Shown here: positions 10,605 to 24,400 of the stretch, piece after piece
How positions within the stretch are numbered: the first letter of the stretch is position 1
Layout of the letters: every line of letters begins with the position of its first letter
NCBI GenBank assembly: GCA_903813345.2
Contig: CAIIXF020000005.1
Location: 11,103,375-11,167,374 of the forward strand
Source: Owenia fusiformis
Lineage: Eukaryota; Annelida; Polychaeta; Sabellida; Oweniidae
DNA length: 64,000 nt
Direction of reading: 5' to 3'
The notes under the pieces: model-generated
What the model was told of the DNA's origin: nothing
Database searches by the model: none
Seen by the model: the letters and a program-made list of their open reading frames with translations, nothing else
Translations under genes and position numbers: made by a program

Positions 10605-11391
10605 CCCTACTATCACACCAAACTAGTTCTCACTGCGTTCTCGAAAACGGGCTTCAACTGTATACGAACGGACTGGACCTACTAAGAACCGTTTGGGATC
10701 TATTTACAAACCAAGTTCATCGAACGTACTCGAACGGGTAGGTCCTCTAAAACTTAGACAATGCTCAAAATGTTCTCGTGGTCGTCACGTTCTACAGTTA
10801 GAACGAGTGACAACGTACTAACGACGAGCTGGACGTACTACGAACGGAACCGTCATACTTCAATCCTACTAGGGACGTTTTAACAACGAGTTGAACTGTC
10901 TGCGGACGTGTTGAGAACGAGGTAGAATAATTGCAAACGGGTTTAAACTGATTAAGAACGTATTTAACACTGCTTATGAACGAGTTAGCAAAAATATAAC
11001 TATCACACCAAACAAGTTGCCACTGCGTTCTTCAAAACTGGTTTTAAACTGTGTGCGAACGGAATGAACGTAGCTGCAACTTTCCAAGGTCTATTTACGA
11101 ACTTTATGAACGTTCTGAGACGGGAATGTGATTTTAGAAGACGACCATACCGTTCTGTAATCAGGTCATGTTGACCTTCTAGACTAAGGGACGCGTTCTA
11201 CGACGTTGCACTCCGACGTGGTGCGACCTGAACGAACTGCGAACGAGATGGACGTATTAAAGACTGTTTAAGAACGAAGAAGCTAACTATTTCAGACATA
11301 TTTCCCGACCACAGCCAGATTGAGCCCGTTTGACGACGTTTTCGTAGGACTGGCAAGAACGGGTAAGAACTAGTTTGGAGTGATAGGGGGG
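10605..11391. mobile_element. 787-bp element with TAA target and dense GAACG words
   Basis: The ends are inverted copies (CCCTACTATCAC then CCAAACTAGTTCT on the left; CCCCCCTATCAC then CCAAACTAGTTCT on the opposite strand at the right). They are flanked by TAA on both sides (10602-10604 and 11392-11394). A 3-bp TAA target fits PIF/Harbinger-type elements. The body has no long frame but is packed with GAACG, ACGAAC and GACGT words. A second internal start of the terminal sequence occurs at 11001, so the body looks like two related halves. Confidence 0.75.
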
Positions 11392-11902
11392 TAACTGACG
11401 AAGTTAAACGAAGAGTCCACCACTCGATTGCTTGGGTTGCGTTTCTTGAAAAATCTGTCTAGTTTACTTTAGAATAAAACAACCAAACAGCTTTTACACT
11501 GACGACGAATTATTTGAACCATTGGACATAGATAATTCAAATACAATAGATGTTCATCCGGTGCTCATCCAACCTACAATTTTCAAATATTTGAATTTCC
11601 CGCCTGAGAAAGTTTTATTATAGGTTAGTCTATCATTAACAGCGTAAATCACATTATTTTATCTAGTTCATAGCTCAGGCGACAAAGTTATATTATTTCA
11701 ATCATTCAATCTTCGTTTTAATGCATTGCTATAGGCCGGATTTAACGAGAGAAGCAGATCACTAGACTATCCCGGGATTTACTTCCTGCGAAAGCTATTT
11801 GGATTTAGTGATATAATATCTATACATTCATGTATAAGTTTCAAAATCTAACATGGCTCTCGAAGTGAGTAACCCGGGATCACTATATAATCTCTTGTAT
11901 AT

Positions 11903-12027
11903 CTAGACTGAGCTCTCTGGATTATATTCTTTCAAAACTTCTCGTGAAAATTGAAAGGGGATCCATCTAGACTGAGCTCTCTGGATATTTCTTTCAAAAA
12001 TTCTCGTGAATATTGAAAGGGGATCCA
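11903..12027 (+). repeat. Tandem duplication, two units of about 61 bp
   Basis: The segment starting TCTAGACTGAGCTCTCTGGA and ending AAAGGGGATCC occurs twice in a row with a few differences. It lies within 260-380 bp of the start codon of the SH3-FAM107 gene, so it may fall in its promoter or 5' UTR. Confidence 0.8.
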
Positions 12028-12285
12028 GTAAAAATTATTGTAAATTTGGAAAGCTGCTATATACTATACAACTAGCAGTGACCTCTTCTTCTCGGCACTA
12101 TTTATTATCACAACAAAATGATCGGTGTCTAGAAATAATTCGCCCATAGTATAATAGATGTCAGGATTTAATTGAACTCAAAACGAGGCAATCCAAAAAC
12201 ACAAACACAAAAAGCCTTGAACATTTTGTTGAAATTATGGAGACATTAATCATGAATATAGGGGGTTATATGTAACAAAGTACAC

Positions 12286-12471
12286 ATGGAGATGTACAAA
12301 GCAATTTCAGACTTTTCTGCACCGACCAGAGTAGCAATAGGACGTGTACTGTCATTCAAGAAAGGCGACACTTTTGAGATTTTAGAACCTGAAAAAGCAG
12401 AGAAGGTATGGTGGGGTGCAAGGAACTTAGTGAGCAATCAAGTCGGCTATGTCCCAGCAAAGTACTTGAAA
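12286..12471 (+). CDS. Exon 1: SH3 domain
   Basis: This encodes 62 residues that cover a complete SH3 fold. MYKAISDF is the ALYDF strand, FKKGDTFEIL is the RT-loop/strand, VWWGAR is the WW pair of the n-Src side, and GYVPAKYLK is the C-terminal GYxPxxY ligand-binding motif. The donor AAA|GTAAGT leaves phase 0. The domain resembles the N-terminal SH3 of NCKIPSD-like proteins in starting at the very N-terminus, but the rest of the gene does not. Confidence 0.88.
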
Positions 12472-15400
12472 GTAAGTTATCTTCTTTGTTTTGCACTTTG
12501 TTAAATCATCAGGCCTGTCAAGCTGGAAACACCTAAAATGAGTGACTTACAAATGTTGAACACCTGCACCTTATCCCGTTCCAGGACTTATAGTCCTGTA
12601 CTGAGCGCATACATTTGCCTGTACGATTACAACTTGGGAGAATTATCTACGCCCCTTCCACTTAAGAAACCTACCTCAATGCATTCTAGAACTGAAAATG
12701 TAACTTCTAATATATTGGAACCGCCGATTGTCTGGGTCAGTTGGCAGAACGAGGTCTTTTTGTTTCTTATGGCTCTTTTGGTCGAAGTTCGATTAAGATG
12801 GCGGTTATAACGGAATTTCCCGAACTTTTCCGTAATAGCACGAACTTGGTATTTCGTTACGTCACTTCCGTGTTTAAATGGATTTGTTTCCGGTAAGAAA
12901 CATTGTTTAACCATTCGGTATACAGTTAAGAGCATAGGATGTCGACATGGCAGTAAATATTGAAAATATTGTCCTAAATTTTCGAAATTCCCTCTTACCG
13001 AAAACAAACCCATTTTACACGGAAGTGACGTAACGAAATACCAAGTTCGTGTTATTACGGAAAAGCTCGGGAAATTCCGTTATAACCGCCATCTTAATCG
13101 AACTTCGACCAAAAGAGCCATAAGAAACAAAAAGACCTCGTTCTGCCAACTAACCCAGGCAATCGGCGGTTCCAATATATTAGAAGTTACATTTTGAGTT
13201 CTAGAATGCATTGATGTAGGTTTCTTAAGTGGAAGGGGCGTAGATAATTCTCCCAAGTTGTAATCGTACAGGCAAATGTATGCGCTCAGTACAGGACTAT
13301 AGTCTGGAACGGGATAACCTGCACCTACATGTACCACAGGCGGATCCAGAAGCTAACAAAGGGAGAGGGCAAATTTTGAGTCAGGAAAAAAATGATGGGC
13401 GCCTATAACCAAAATTGGTCCCAAATTTCGAAATTATAGGCCCATATGTTGATAACTTGGCCCCAAAAAGTCCATATATGCCCAAAAAGCCCCATTTTTG
13501 AGCCCCTTCAAAATTTTTGGGGCCCTAAAAAAATCTAATTTAAAATTGACTCAAAATTTAATACAATGCTTTTACGAGAGATCATGAAACACAGAGATGG
13601 TACCAGGACTATTCAGATTCAGATATTCATTACTATTTTGAAAAACATAAGTGACATTGACTTTTTCTTTTTTTGGTGGTCAGTGTGTTAGGGTGGCATT
13701 TGGTGTTTGGTATCCCCATAAATGTAGGGTCGAATTGGCATTTTAGGCTTTGTATAAAAAACCTCCTACCTCGTACCCACCTACCCACGTACGTGGGACA
13801 TAATACAGTCTTTGAAGGGTTCAATTTTTAAGATCTTAGTCTATTAAATCTTAGTTTATGATGAATTATAGAAGCATTTGTAACGATCCTTGATAGCAAG
13901 TTGCTACTACATCCCAGCTGGGTTCGATTCCCACTCGGAGCATCGAATTTAGCACACTTTCTTTTAATTTCTTTATCTGGCTTGTTGGACCTATGGTCGC
14001 GGTCGTTAGTTATTTATTCCCCCGGGGCGCCCTCGGGTCATTACACATTAAAATGCATCCACATGCCTTTATTTATGGATCTGTCATCTGTCTATAGTCA
14101 TAAAACAAAGCCGGAATTGTAGAAATGTTAATACTTTGAGCTATTTTGAGATTTAATAATCATTAAAATTGAACCCTTCAATGACTGTATCATGTTCCAC
14201 GTAGGTGGGTAGGTGGGTATGAGGTAGGAGGTTTTTTATACAAAGCCGGCATTTTATCTTATATTTTATCATTCTTGTGCACTAAAATATTAAAAAATAA
14301 GAAAAAATGCCAATTCGACCCCACATTTATGGGGGTAGTGTTTGGTGGCTGTAACAAATGGCAGATGGTGACATTTTGTTTATTTTTGGTTGTCAATGAG
14401 TGGCATTTGAAGTTTGGTGGCTGTAACAAATGGCAGATGCATGTCTTCTTTAGTTTCATTATGCCACCACCACAAGTGTTGATGTATTGTTATAGCGTCC
14501 AACCTTTTTATCGGTGGGGTTTGGTGTTCATTTAAAAAGCCAGAATATAATTTATCACTCAGTTATGAATTCTCAAACTTCAAGAAAACAAACTTTTACA
14601 TATTTTCTTCTTCTTTTGATCATTGGTCAAATTTTCATCAAATGTGATACCCTATACATGTAGCTAGTATATACAATGCATTTGTAGTCTAATACTCTTT
14701 GTAACAAAACTTTTGTATCATATATTGTTTTTTATCTAATAGACATTGCTATAATAAATAATTGTAGTTACCACAAATACTTTAACAAAGTTTATGGGAA
14801 ATTGGAGTCTAACCTTGTTGTCTTTGACTTATTCCAAAGCATTACTTACATTTTCCTAACCTGAAAATTCATTACTAAAAATGTTTACAATACACATCAT
14901 ACCAAAGTTATTGAGATTACATGCCAAGCTTTACAGAACATTAAAATCATGCAAGTTTTCCACTTTACATAATTCCAGATTGTAATATGGTTTGTATTTT
15001 AATGAAAAAACTTTATTCAAAGTAAAAACTTATTCAAAATCTGACATGTTTTAAGTCCATACATGTAGGTCCCTTATTTATACAATGTACATGCTAACCT
15101 TGGTTTTTTAATATCACCAACGCATATAACACATGTAATTATCCTCAAAGGTAAACTTGGCTCAATGGCTCTCAACTAGTTATGTCAATCAGCTGTACTT
15201 TTTTGTTATTTATTTCAGTTTCATGAAAAGAAAATTGGGAAGTTGCTTCCAGAAAATTATAAGGTGAGTGTTGAAATTTGTGTTAATATATGTATCTGAA
15301 GAAAGTGTCCTAAGAACACTGTTTCCTTAACCATTATGCATTGGATTGGTACTTAAAATGCTCTATTTGAATACACTGTGCAGTAAAACCTAAGCATTTG

Positions 15401-18400
15401 AACATCACTCCCACCAGGTGAAAAATTCCACTACTGTAAAACGGGTATTGTTAGCGAGGAGTAATTGTTAGCGATTGTTAGCGATCGCTATAGTTTCGCT
15501 AAAAATTCAATTCGCTAAAATAACCGGGGTTAAAATAAACCGGGCACTAAAATTTGCAAGTTCCGGGGAAACTACATGAATACTAGTACTTAAGGAGCTT
15601 TTCGTTCAGTGCTCGACTTCCGGTTTGTAATTTGAAAAAGGTAAATATTTTTAAATCGTATGTTTCTTTCAATAGCATTGGACGTATATATTAACCGTGA
15701 AGACGAAAAATCAACGATTTAAATGCTACATTTTGTGATGAGTCAGATGAGATTAGTTTGGACCAAAAAATCAACGATTTTAAATGCTACTGTGATTCTG
15801 TGATTAGTCAGATGAGATTACAGTAGTTTGGACCAATACCATGTGCGTTAGAAGTCTTACATTTTGATAATTCCTCTGCTATGTCCGTTATTCATTCTTC
15901 TGCCATAAATGATAAAATTTCTAATGCATTTCGCTAATTTGATTTTTTAAAGATTAATCTTCATTTAACTAAAATTTCCCGCGCTAAAACCCCCTAAAAT
16001 TGAAAAATCGCTAAAATTTCCCGGTGTCAAAATCACCCGTTTTACAGTATATGAAAAGATGTTATCATCGTTTGACCACTTATGGTTGCATGCTTAAGAG
16101 TTACCCATTTCTAACAACCGTGTACTGGGCAACTTTTGAATATATTGGCTAAAATCAAATTTAAAGACCACTTGACAGACATGCAGGTATTTTCCTTGAT
16201 CTGGTGCTAATGTTGCACTGTGTCTCTTGTGAATAACAAAACATATTAGCTGGGGTATTAAGTTAAAACTATTGGCAGAGGTTTCGTAGGGAACGTGCTT
16301 GGAATAGAGTCTATTAACTACTAAATACAGTAAAACTTGTCGAAGTAGAACACCTTTTGTACCTCGATAAAGTGTTCCAGTTGGGAGATGTTCCATTTAT
16401 AGAGGTTCATTTAACATAAAGTCAGTTGATCTTGGGACTATCTATAACAATTAACATCAACTGTATTAAATGTATTGAGACCTATTGAATTGTATTGTTG
16501 CTTCATGTATTGTCAAACTATAAGACATAATAATTCATTGTCAAGTTGCATACTTTAGTCTAACTTGCACATAGGCCTACATTAGATCATGATAGAGAGA
16601 ATGAAAGGAGCCTGAAATCTAATATTTCTAATGTTCACAAATTAGAAACAGGTCCTTATAAGGTATTATTTTATTAAGACATGATTGGAATTCCAACACA
16701 GCCTTTACATTCAAATATTAAACAGTGCTTGTGTCAAACTGTTATGACTATATGGGTACTAGTATTATTCTGACTATATAGCCATTATGTGAAAATGATG
16801 CTTTTGCCCCTAGCATTTAAGTGTCAATTTACACCTTTAAAACTAATTGCCCTATCATTTAGCTAAATGGTCAAACCCCTTTTTATATGGTCGGGTTGTG
16901 GTATACTATATACAATTGTGCCTTTCTCATTTTTAAAAACATAATCTAAGCAATTGGAGATAAAAATTGACACATATTTAATATTTTTCACTTCTCTGGG
17001 TATTTTAGTGGTATATTCATCAACCTTAAAGCTTCAGGTATAAGGGTTCAAACATAGTGTCACAAATAATTCAAGCATTTACAGTTCAAGCTTCCTGCAT
17101 ATCTCGTGTATAAAAAATATGTCGAACAAGACCTTGCCCAAAGTATACATAAAAATATATGACAGAATGAAGTATAGCAGCTCATTTAGACTGCTCATTT
17201 TGATACTATTTATAGGCGTGTGAGGTATAATGAATGCATGTAAGATGTTACGCCCTTGTTCTTTCAGAATTGATATAAGGATCACATGCAATTTTTTACA
17301 CAGTGTTTAAAATAAATATTTGTTGATTGAGATACAAGGATGTTCTGTTATACGCACCATTGGGAGGGATGTACTTGACAAATTGGATTTTTTATGAATC
17401 AGTGTCTTTATCCTGGTATACTTATCAAATGAAGCATGGTAAATTCTCTTTAGATCCTAAAGTAATAGAAAAATAAGTTTATATACAAAAAGAAAGAAAT
17501 GTGATATGACTCATTCATCTTACTAGAACTCCTTATTCATAACATGAGATTTTGAGCCATTTCGCCAGATATATTTAATCATAGCATTTTCTTTTTCATT
17601 TATTCAGCACTGATTTATATATTGGTTAACATGATACCATAATTCAGTGTGTCATCCTTGTCATTTTACAGTTAATTGTTATCTGGCCATTTAGTTTTAA
17701 AAGTTTTAATTAGGAGATGTTATTTAATTAGGAGATACTTAGATGAACATTAGGAAAATGATTCTTGCTTTGCCTTATGAATCAAAGAAGAATTGTAGTG
17801 AACCCCTTACATCATTCAAAAGCATATAATTTCAAGGAGAAAGCCATATGGTCAAAGGAGTTACATAGTCTGTGGAACAATCCTTCATTAAACTATTAAC
17901 AAAACATAAACCTTTTTGTAGTCCCTTAATACCCTTATGGTAAATATAATGATGTTGGTGCAGGGCGTTGAAGTATGCAGCATAAAGAGGAAATCTTGAA
18001 ATCTTTTATATATGAAAATCGATACATTGCTGAGATATCCTCAAGTAATATGTTAGATCAAAAGTAATTGATCTTTCCCTATTGATCATATTGTCTAATG
18101 TCTGTTAATGCTTGAAGTGATAAAAACGATAGTAAGAGCATTTTCATCTGAAAACATGTAAAAAACAACTGCCATTCCTCAGACCCATTGCTGCTCTAAT
18201 TGCTCCTGCTTTTTGCCTCATACGAAATTAGTATGTTGAATCACTAGAATGTTGTGAGAAACATACAAAGACAATGATTTCCACTGTCTATCTATGGGTC
18301 TCGGAACAACAGAAAGCTCTTGGTTCAAGATGCACTTATATTAATTGAAAGAATCGATTGCTTTTAGCTCTATTAAATAGTACTATCACAAGCCAGTTCA

Positions 18401-21400
18401 TTATATATCTGCCAGATTTGGTCAATTCAGATTCCACCAAAATCTCAGGTTGTACCTGCAGCTGGTACATGTGCATCTGAAATTGTAACTTCTGCAACTA
18501 ATAAAAAGCGCATTGTTTGGAAAGCACTTTGGGTGTATCTAGTGATGGTCATACTTTGATTATGATGAATATAATTATGATCATCATCATGTAATGTAGT
18601 GATTGTGCCCTAATATGGTAATATTAATAAATAGATTAAATTGATTAATTGGAAATAGGCGTTTGAGGTCACTCTGACATTTGCATCATATTAAGTCAAT
18701 TGTCTTTCAAGGAGTTTAGGAATAATACTCTGTCTGTAAAAAATGACTCAGAAGCTATCTTCAGACTGGATCAATAGCAGGAATTACTGTAAACCAGTTC
18801 ATATTCATCTAATGCTAATTAGTACATCTACCATAAAACACCAAATGCCTGATCAATTTGGTGAATTATGACAAAATTTGTACATTTTTTCATTCTTCAA
18901 TCATTTTACAATTATTCTTAAAATTAGATTTTACCTATTTGTCAACCAATTGAGTTTCATCAAGTGTTTTACAGTAGCAAGCCTGTGACTCTTAATAGCA
19001 CCCTGTACAATCACTGACACAAAGCATGGATTGAATAATTCATGCCACAGAAGTTCTCATGTGTTTTGCTCACTGTTTGTTCTAACTAGAGAATGCACAA
19101 TTAACCCAGTAGCAGCAAAAGAGCATGTAAAACAGACACATCTTTTTCACGAAATATCTAAATGTGATCTTGATTTGGATTTAGTGATGAGAAAGCAGAG
19201 ATTGATCATGAGAGTACTATAGACATAATTGGTTGGAATAGATAGATACTAATGAATCACATCTATGATATTCTGTGTATACCAAGGCGATGCAGATCTC
19301 ATCTGGTATGTACAGGTTTAGATTCTATACTAGTGTCGGTTGACTCCTCCCCCTCCATCTACTTGTGGGGGTGAGGGGTGAATTGGGGGTGGAGGGGGAT
19401 AAACTTTCTTATGCAAACCAAGAAGGATAGCCAAATGATGCAAATATAAGTTCAGTGAAAAATGAATAATATATCTTATTAAGACAGCAATTTTGATTCG
19501 ATTTAAGAGAAATAATATTTTTTTATAGCAATGCAATTAATGCAAAGATATTACATTTTACTCTGGGACAGATTTTCATGTTTTAATAATTGCATTATGC
19601 TATATAATATTAATGTTTAGTATTAATGCATATCGGATAATGTTACCATGTGTTCATTTACCTGAATCTGTTATTAACAATATACAACAAAAGGTGATAC
19701 CAGGAAATCCCTTCAATAGTATCAATGGCCCATATGTTAATAGATCCAGAATATATATTGCAGAAATATGAGAGACCAAGACAGTTGTAATCAATATTCC
19801 CTGAATTAGATAAAATGCAGGAAATCAAATGGACAATTAATCATTTACAAGATCAAAATAGCTCATATGTAATCAGATTGACATTTATTTGATGGGATGA
19901 TATAGATTTTCATTTAGGAGTGATATGACTTTCTTGATACAATTTGCTGATTCTCTCTTTATATTGTAGTCTACTTTATGGATTATTGATTGTGCAGTAG
20001 AAATATGATTGTCTTAGTTTCACCAGATGGTACAATATCTTCATAAAGGTTCATATGTGTGCAGGCCCGTAGCCAAGGGGGGTTGAGTGAATCTCCCCTG
20101 GTCAAATTTTTTTCAAAGTCATGCAGTTTTTCACCCTTTTAAGCGCTGTTCAAGTATTTTGCCTAGTTGTCAAATGTGAACCCCACTGGAATATTTTGAG
20201 TGGACCCCCTTGGCAAAAGCTGGCTGCGGGCCTGTGTGGAAATAATTTGGTCTTGCATCAAGTTTCTGGACCCTTCCTAGCTCCCCTTATATCCATTACT
20301 ATTTCACTCCTTGAAGTGAAGGTGCACGGGGATTGGACCAATACTTTTTTCATTTGTTTTATTTTGAGATAAAATATTTGACATCATTTTTATTAAAGAC
20401 ATAAAGGTTCTTATATGAGTACCTGTGCAAGATCATCCATTCTTGATGAGCTTTGATAATTCTTCTTTATTGAGTCACAGACGAGATAAAGAAATATTAT
20501 CAAAGCGAGCCAACAATGGACGATTTTGCATAGGTAGGAGTACAAGAAAGTTTTTCTCATGTGACTATGTACAGGTATAATGCCATACTTTCATGACAAA
20601 ACTGGGTGAAAAATAGCTTCAGATTAATGGAACTTCATCTTTCAATTGTTATCAAACGTCATAAAAATATTGTAGAAAATACATGTGGCAACAAAGCTCC
20701 ATTGTTATGACGTCACAGCTTAGTTTTGTAGAATGAGCATGGATACTCTTAGCAACGTTGTATTTATTGCTATGTTGCTGATGTTAATAAACCAGTGATG
20801 TCACAAGTAAATCTCATCTTGCACGTGTGACTTTTTAGGATGAAAGATGGCAATATCTTGCATAGGAAAGATGGCTGTATCTTGGCTAGTCATATGAGAA
20901 AATTCTCTTTAAAAAAATCTGCTCTTTGACAAAGATAAGCTAAATAGCTTTTGTGATGAATGCCATATCACATTTGGCAAACCTTTGAAAAATCCTGTCT
21001 GTCAAATGGGAATTTGTCATTTCTCTGCAAAACTAACCAGATTACAATGTCAAGGTCACTGTCACTGAGTGCAGGGTAACCTTTGGTGGTTTATTTTTTT
21101 GTCAGGCACAGTTGGTCTAACGATCAGAATTTATGTTAATCTTGACTCAAGGATACTTATAAACTAAAAACCTCAAGTAGTTACGTGTTTGAACTTCTCA
21201 CTATTACGGAATATTAAATTTATTTTCTGGGTTACATAGTAAAATGTTTAGCCAACTCAAGCCTCGTGTTATCATAATTTTATTAGACTGTTTGCTGTTG
21301 TACTTTGATAGATTATGCCATTGCTATCTTACCATGCTATTGCCCCATACCATGTTAACACTCTCAGATTTAGAATGCTGATACATTAAGCGGAAGTGTT

Positions 21401-24400
21401 TTGCGCTCTCAAGAGAATTTACAAAATAGGTGACATTTTTATTGCAATCGTGTCACTGGTAACAGGTTCTCAGGTGAGTTTTGAAAATATATAAACAAAA
21501 ACAAACTGTTGAAAACTAGAATACACATTGCATTGAAAATATCGCAAGCAAATCTAAATCCGAGCAGACTGCGGAAATCACTGAAGCTGAGATCAACTTC
21601 CAATATAAGATATGGGTAAATTGGATGAAGATGCTCCCAGTGGGCATATAGAATGCGCTGATAATGTCAGGCAGATATTAGAGACGATGATGAAGGCACA
21701 CCAGGATGCTTTAAGCCATGAGAATTTTGATGGTAAGATGTTGGAATTTAACATTGTGATCTATGTGTATTTCCAGAGTGAAAGAGAGGGCCATATACAA
21801 ACTCTAAGGGATATGGATGATAAAAATAACTCACACAACAATGCACTACCAGGTATGTCTTTGAATTTGAATACTACATAATACAGGAGAGTTATTAATC
21901 TTACTGATTCCAGCTTCTCAAGGGTTTGATGCAAGACTTCAAAAAATATTCTTTGAATCAGAGAGTCAAATGGAGTGTTCCTTTAGAAAAGAACACATTT
22001 TAGAAAAACCAAGAAGTCTTAGATTAGTCTATAATTTAGCTAGCTGTCTTGGATTAACCCCATCATATGAGCTGAAAAAATGCTCAAAAAGAGCTGCTTA
22101 TAAGCATGCAAATTTATAGCATCTCCTACATTTTTTCCAGATCATATACATTTATGAATGATGGAAATAGAGATTTCTTATTAGTTGCGAATTTGAGTTG
22201 TCAAATTCATAGTGAACTGGATTTCATATGCTGCTTATATTAGATGTTAACCCAAAGAAACCATTGTGGATTATAATGAATAATTTCAATATTTGGTTTG
22301 CCGTCAAAAATATTTGTGTCTGTACTTCAGTTTCAGTGTATTACAAAGGTATGTGTGTACAATTTATGTATTCAAGTACATTGGCCAAATATTGCTGTGG
22401 CTTACCTAATATATTGGTCACTATTTGACCCCCTTGCCTACAGTACAAAGATAAGTAAAATTACACTATTGTGTCAAATGATAACCAGACAGACAAGCAG
22501 ATCAGTATAAGAGGTCTATAATCAAATTACTATATTATATTATCATATTCTACTATTGTCATATAAAGGTACAGTTACAGTAGAGCAATTGCCTGCCATA
22601 AAAACACTTGGTTTAGAATGTCTACCATAATCTTTAAAGAAGTAAATTAATAATTTTCTGTCTGTAAAAACTAACTACATGTATCTTATATCTTGTTAAG
22701 ATAACATGTATGTCTTTGAGTTGAGATGTTCCAAAAATTGCTCAATTTAAATCAACAACTCGTGTAAAATGGATCTAAGTCCTTGTGTTTAGTACCCATA
22801 CCCATGTCCAAGGAGTCGACGTGAGTTCTAAAACTGAAAGCTCAATTATGAGACTGACATTATATTCATGAATGTCAGGGCTCTCACCAGGAAATATTTA
22901 GGGTGTGGTGCAAACATCTTCAGCATTACCGTTCAATCGTGATAAATCATATTTATGTTATATTTTATCCTTTTTACATGCTATTATTGTATATTCAGTC
23001 AAGTTTAGACTGTGGTAACAATCATGATTTGCCAGTAGGGTGTGTTGGGAGCTAAATAGAGTGTGGTGCTGCGCCACAGTCTAAAAGCCTGGCGAGAGCC
23101 CTGAATGTATTTTTACAGATGACAGTTAGAATATGTTTTCACTTTAAGGAAGTTGAGCTCAGTAAAAAAATGTAGATTATGATATATTTTTTTATTCTGT
23201 ATATTGACCTTTTCAAATTCCTGTTAGTACTTTAGAAGGAAATAAAATGATTTTCCCCAAGGAAACAAAATGATCTGGTATACCCAAGTGAAAAAAAGTG
23301 CTTTAATTGAAAGATCGGGCCTTTAAAGTGATCAAACATGATATGAAATGCTAATGTAAATATAATGTTTGTTTATTTGTCCTTTTGACATTCACTGCAT
23401 GTTTATATTTGTTTTTGTAAACTTCATTTTGGTTACAACTTCAAGTTCTGTTTGTATTGTTCTCGTATGTACATAAACAAGTTACTTTCAAGAGTTGTAA
23501 ATCACAAAGCAGTGCTTAATAATATAAACATTGTTTATTGCTGTAGATAACGTATCAAGATAATAATATAATGCTATTATAGAGTTGATAACAAGTTGAT
23601 ATTCAAACATTTTAATGTGTAGACATTTAGGAAATGCAGCTAATTAAGCTAATGATTACTACACTGCATCTGCATGTGACATACCAGGGAGAGGAGAAAC
23701 ACTAAAGAGCACTGTCATTTATTCACTACATTTTTTGATACAGAACCTGAAATTTAATTTCAATTTTGCCCTTCAGCAACTAACCTCTGACCTTATTATA
23801 TTATCTAAATTTTGATAATATGCCATTCCTTTTCAGGTGTGCATGAAGCACCTTTACACAGCATGCATAAAAACAAAAATGAGAGACTATTGAAAGCACA
23901 TAAAGTGATATCACATAAAGTGATAATGTAAAATAATTAATAATTTACTCCCACTCCTTCAGCTCCAGCTTCTCCCTCTGTAACTAGACCACCATCTTCC
24001 CCAATCTCACCCTCCACACACACAGCACCCTTCAAAGCTCAAGAATCTTTGGGTGATCCTGAACCGGATTACAACACGGTGAATGACCATAAGGAAGACA
24101 CCACTAAGGATTGTGATCACGAGGATGATGGGGACGAACCTCCTGTTTTTGTCAAATATGATGACTGGAATCTCAATCACAAATTGGGTAAAATTTCTGA
24201 CTCAACGCTTTGTGGATATTTACTGGTTGGACCCTAATGCTATTCTTTAAGTAAACTGCTCTTATCTTATCTTATTGACTTCTTGGGCTAATCTGGCTAT
24301 GCTCTAATACATGTGGACATTGTTTTGTTTAACATAAGAATATGCAATATGATTGTGTAAATAATAATTTACATAAGTTACTACTTTAAAAGACACTGCT

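Noticed and set aside
12286-12471. Calling the gene NCKIPSD/SPIN90 from its N-terminal SH3 domain
   Set aside because: The downstream exons encode a FAM107 domain, not the NCKIPSD C-terminal region.
12538-13337. Several frames of 85-128 codons on both strands
   Set aside because: They mirror each other because the region is a palindrome; no domain, and flanked by target-site duplications.
21733-21776. 44-base intron between the two small exons near 21.7 kb
   Set aside because: Joining them puts a TGA immediately after the junction, and 44 bases is far shorter than other introns here.
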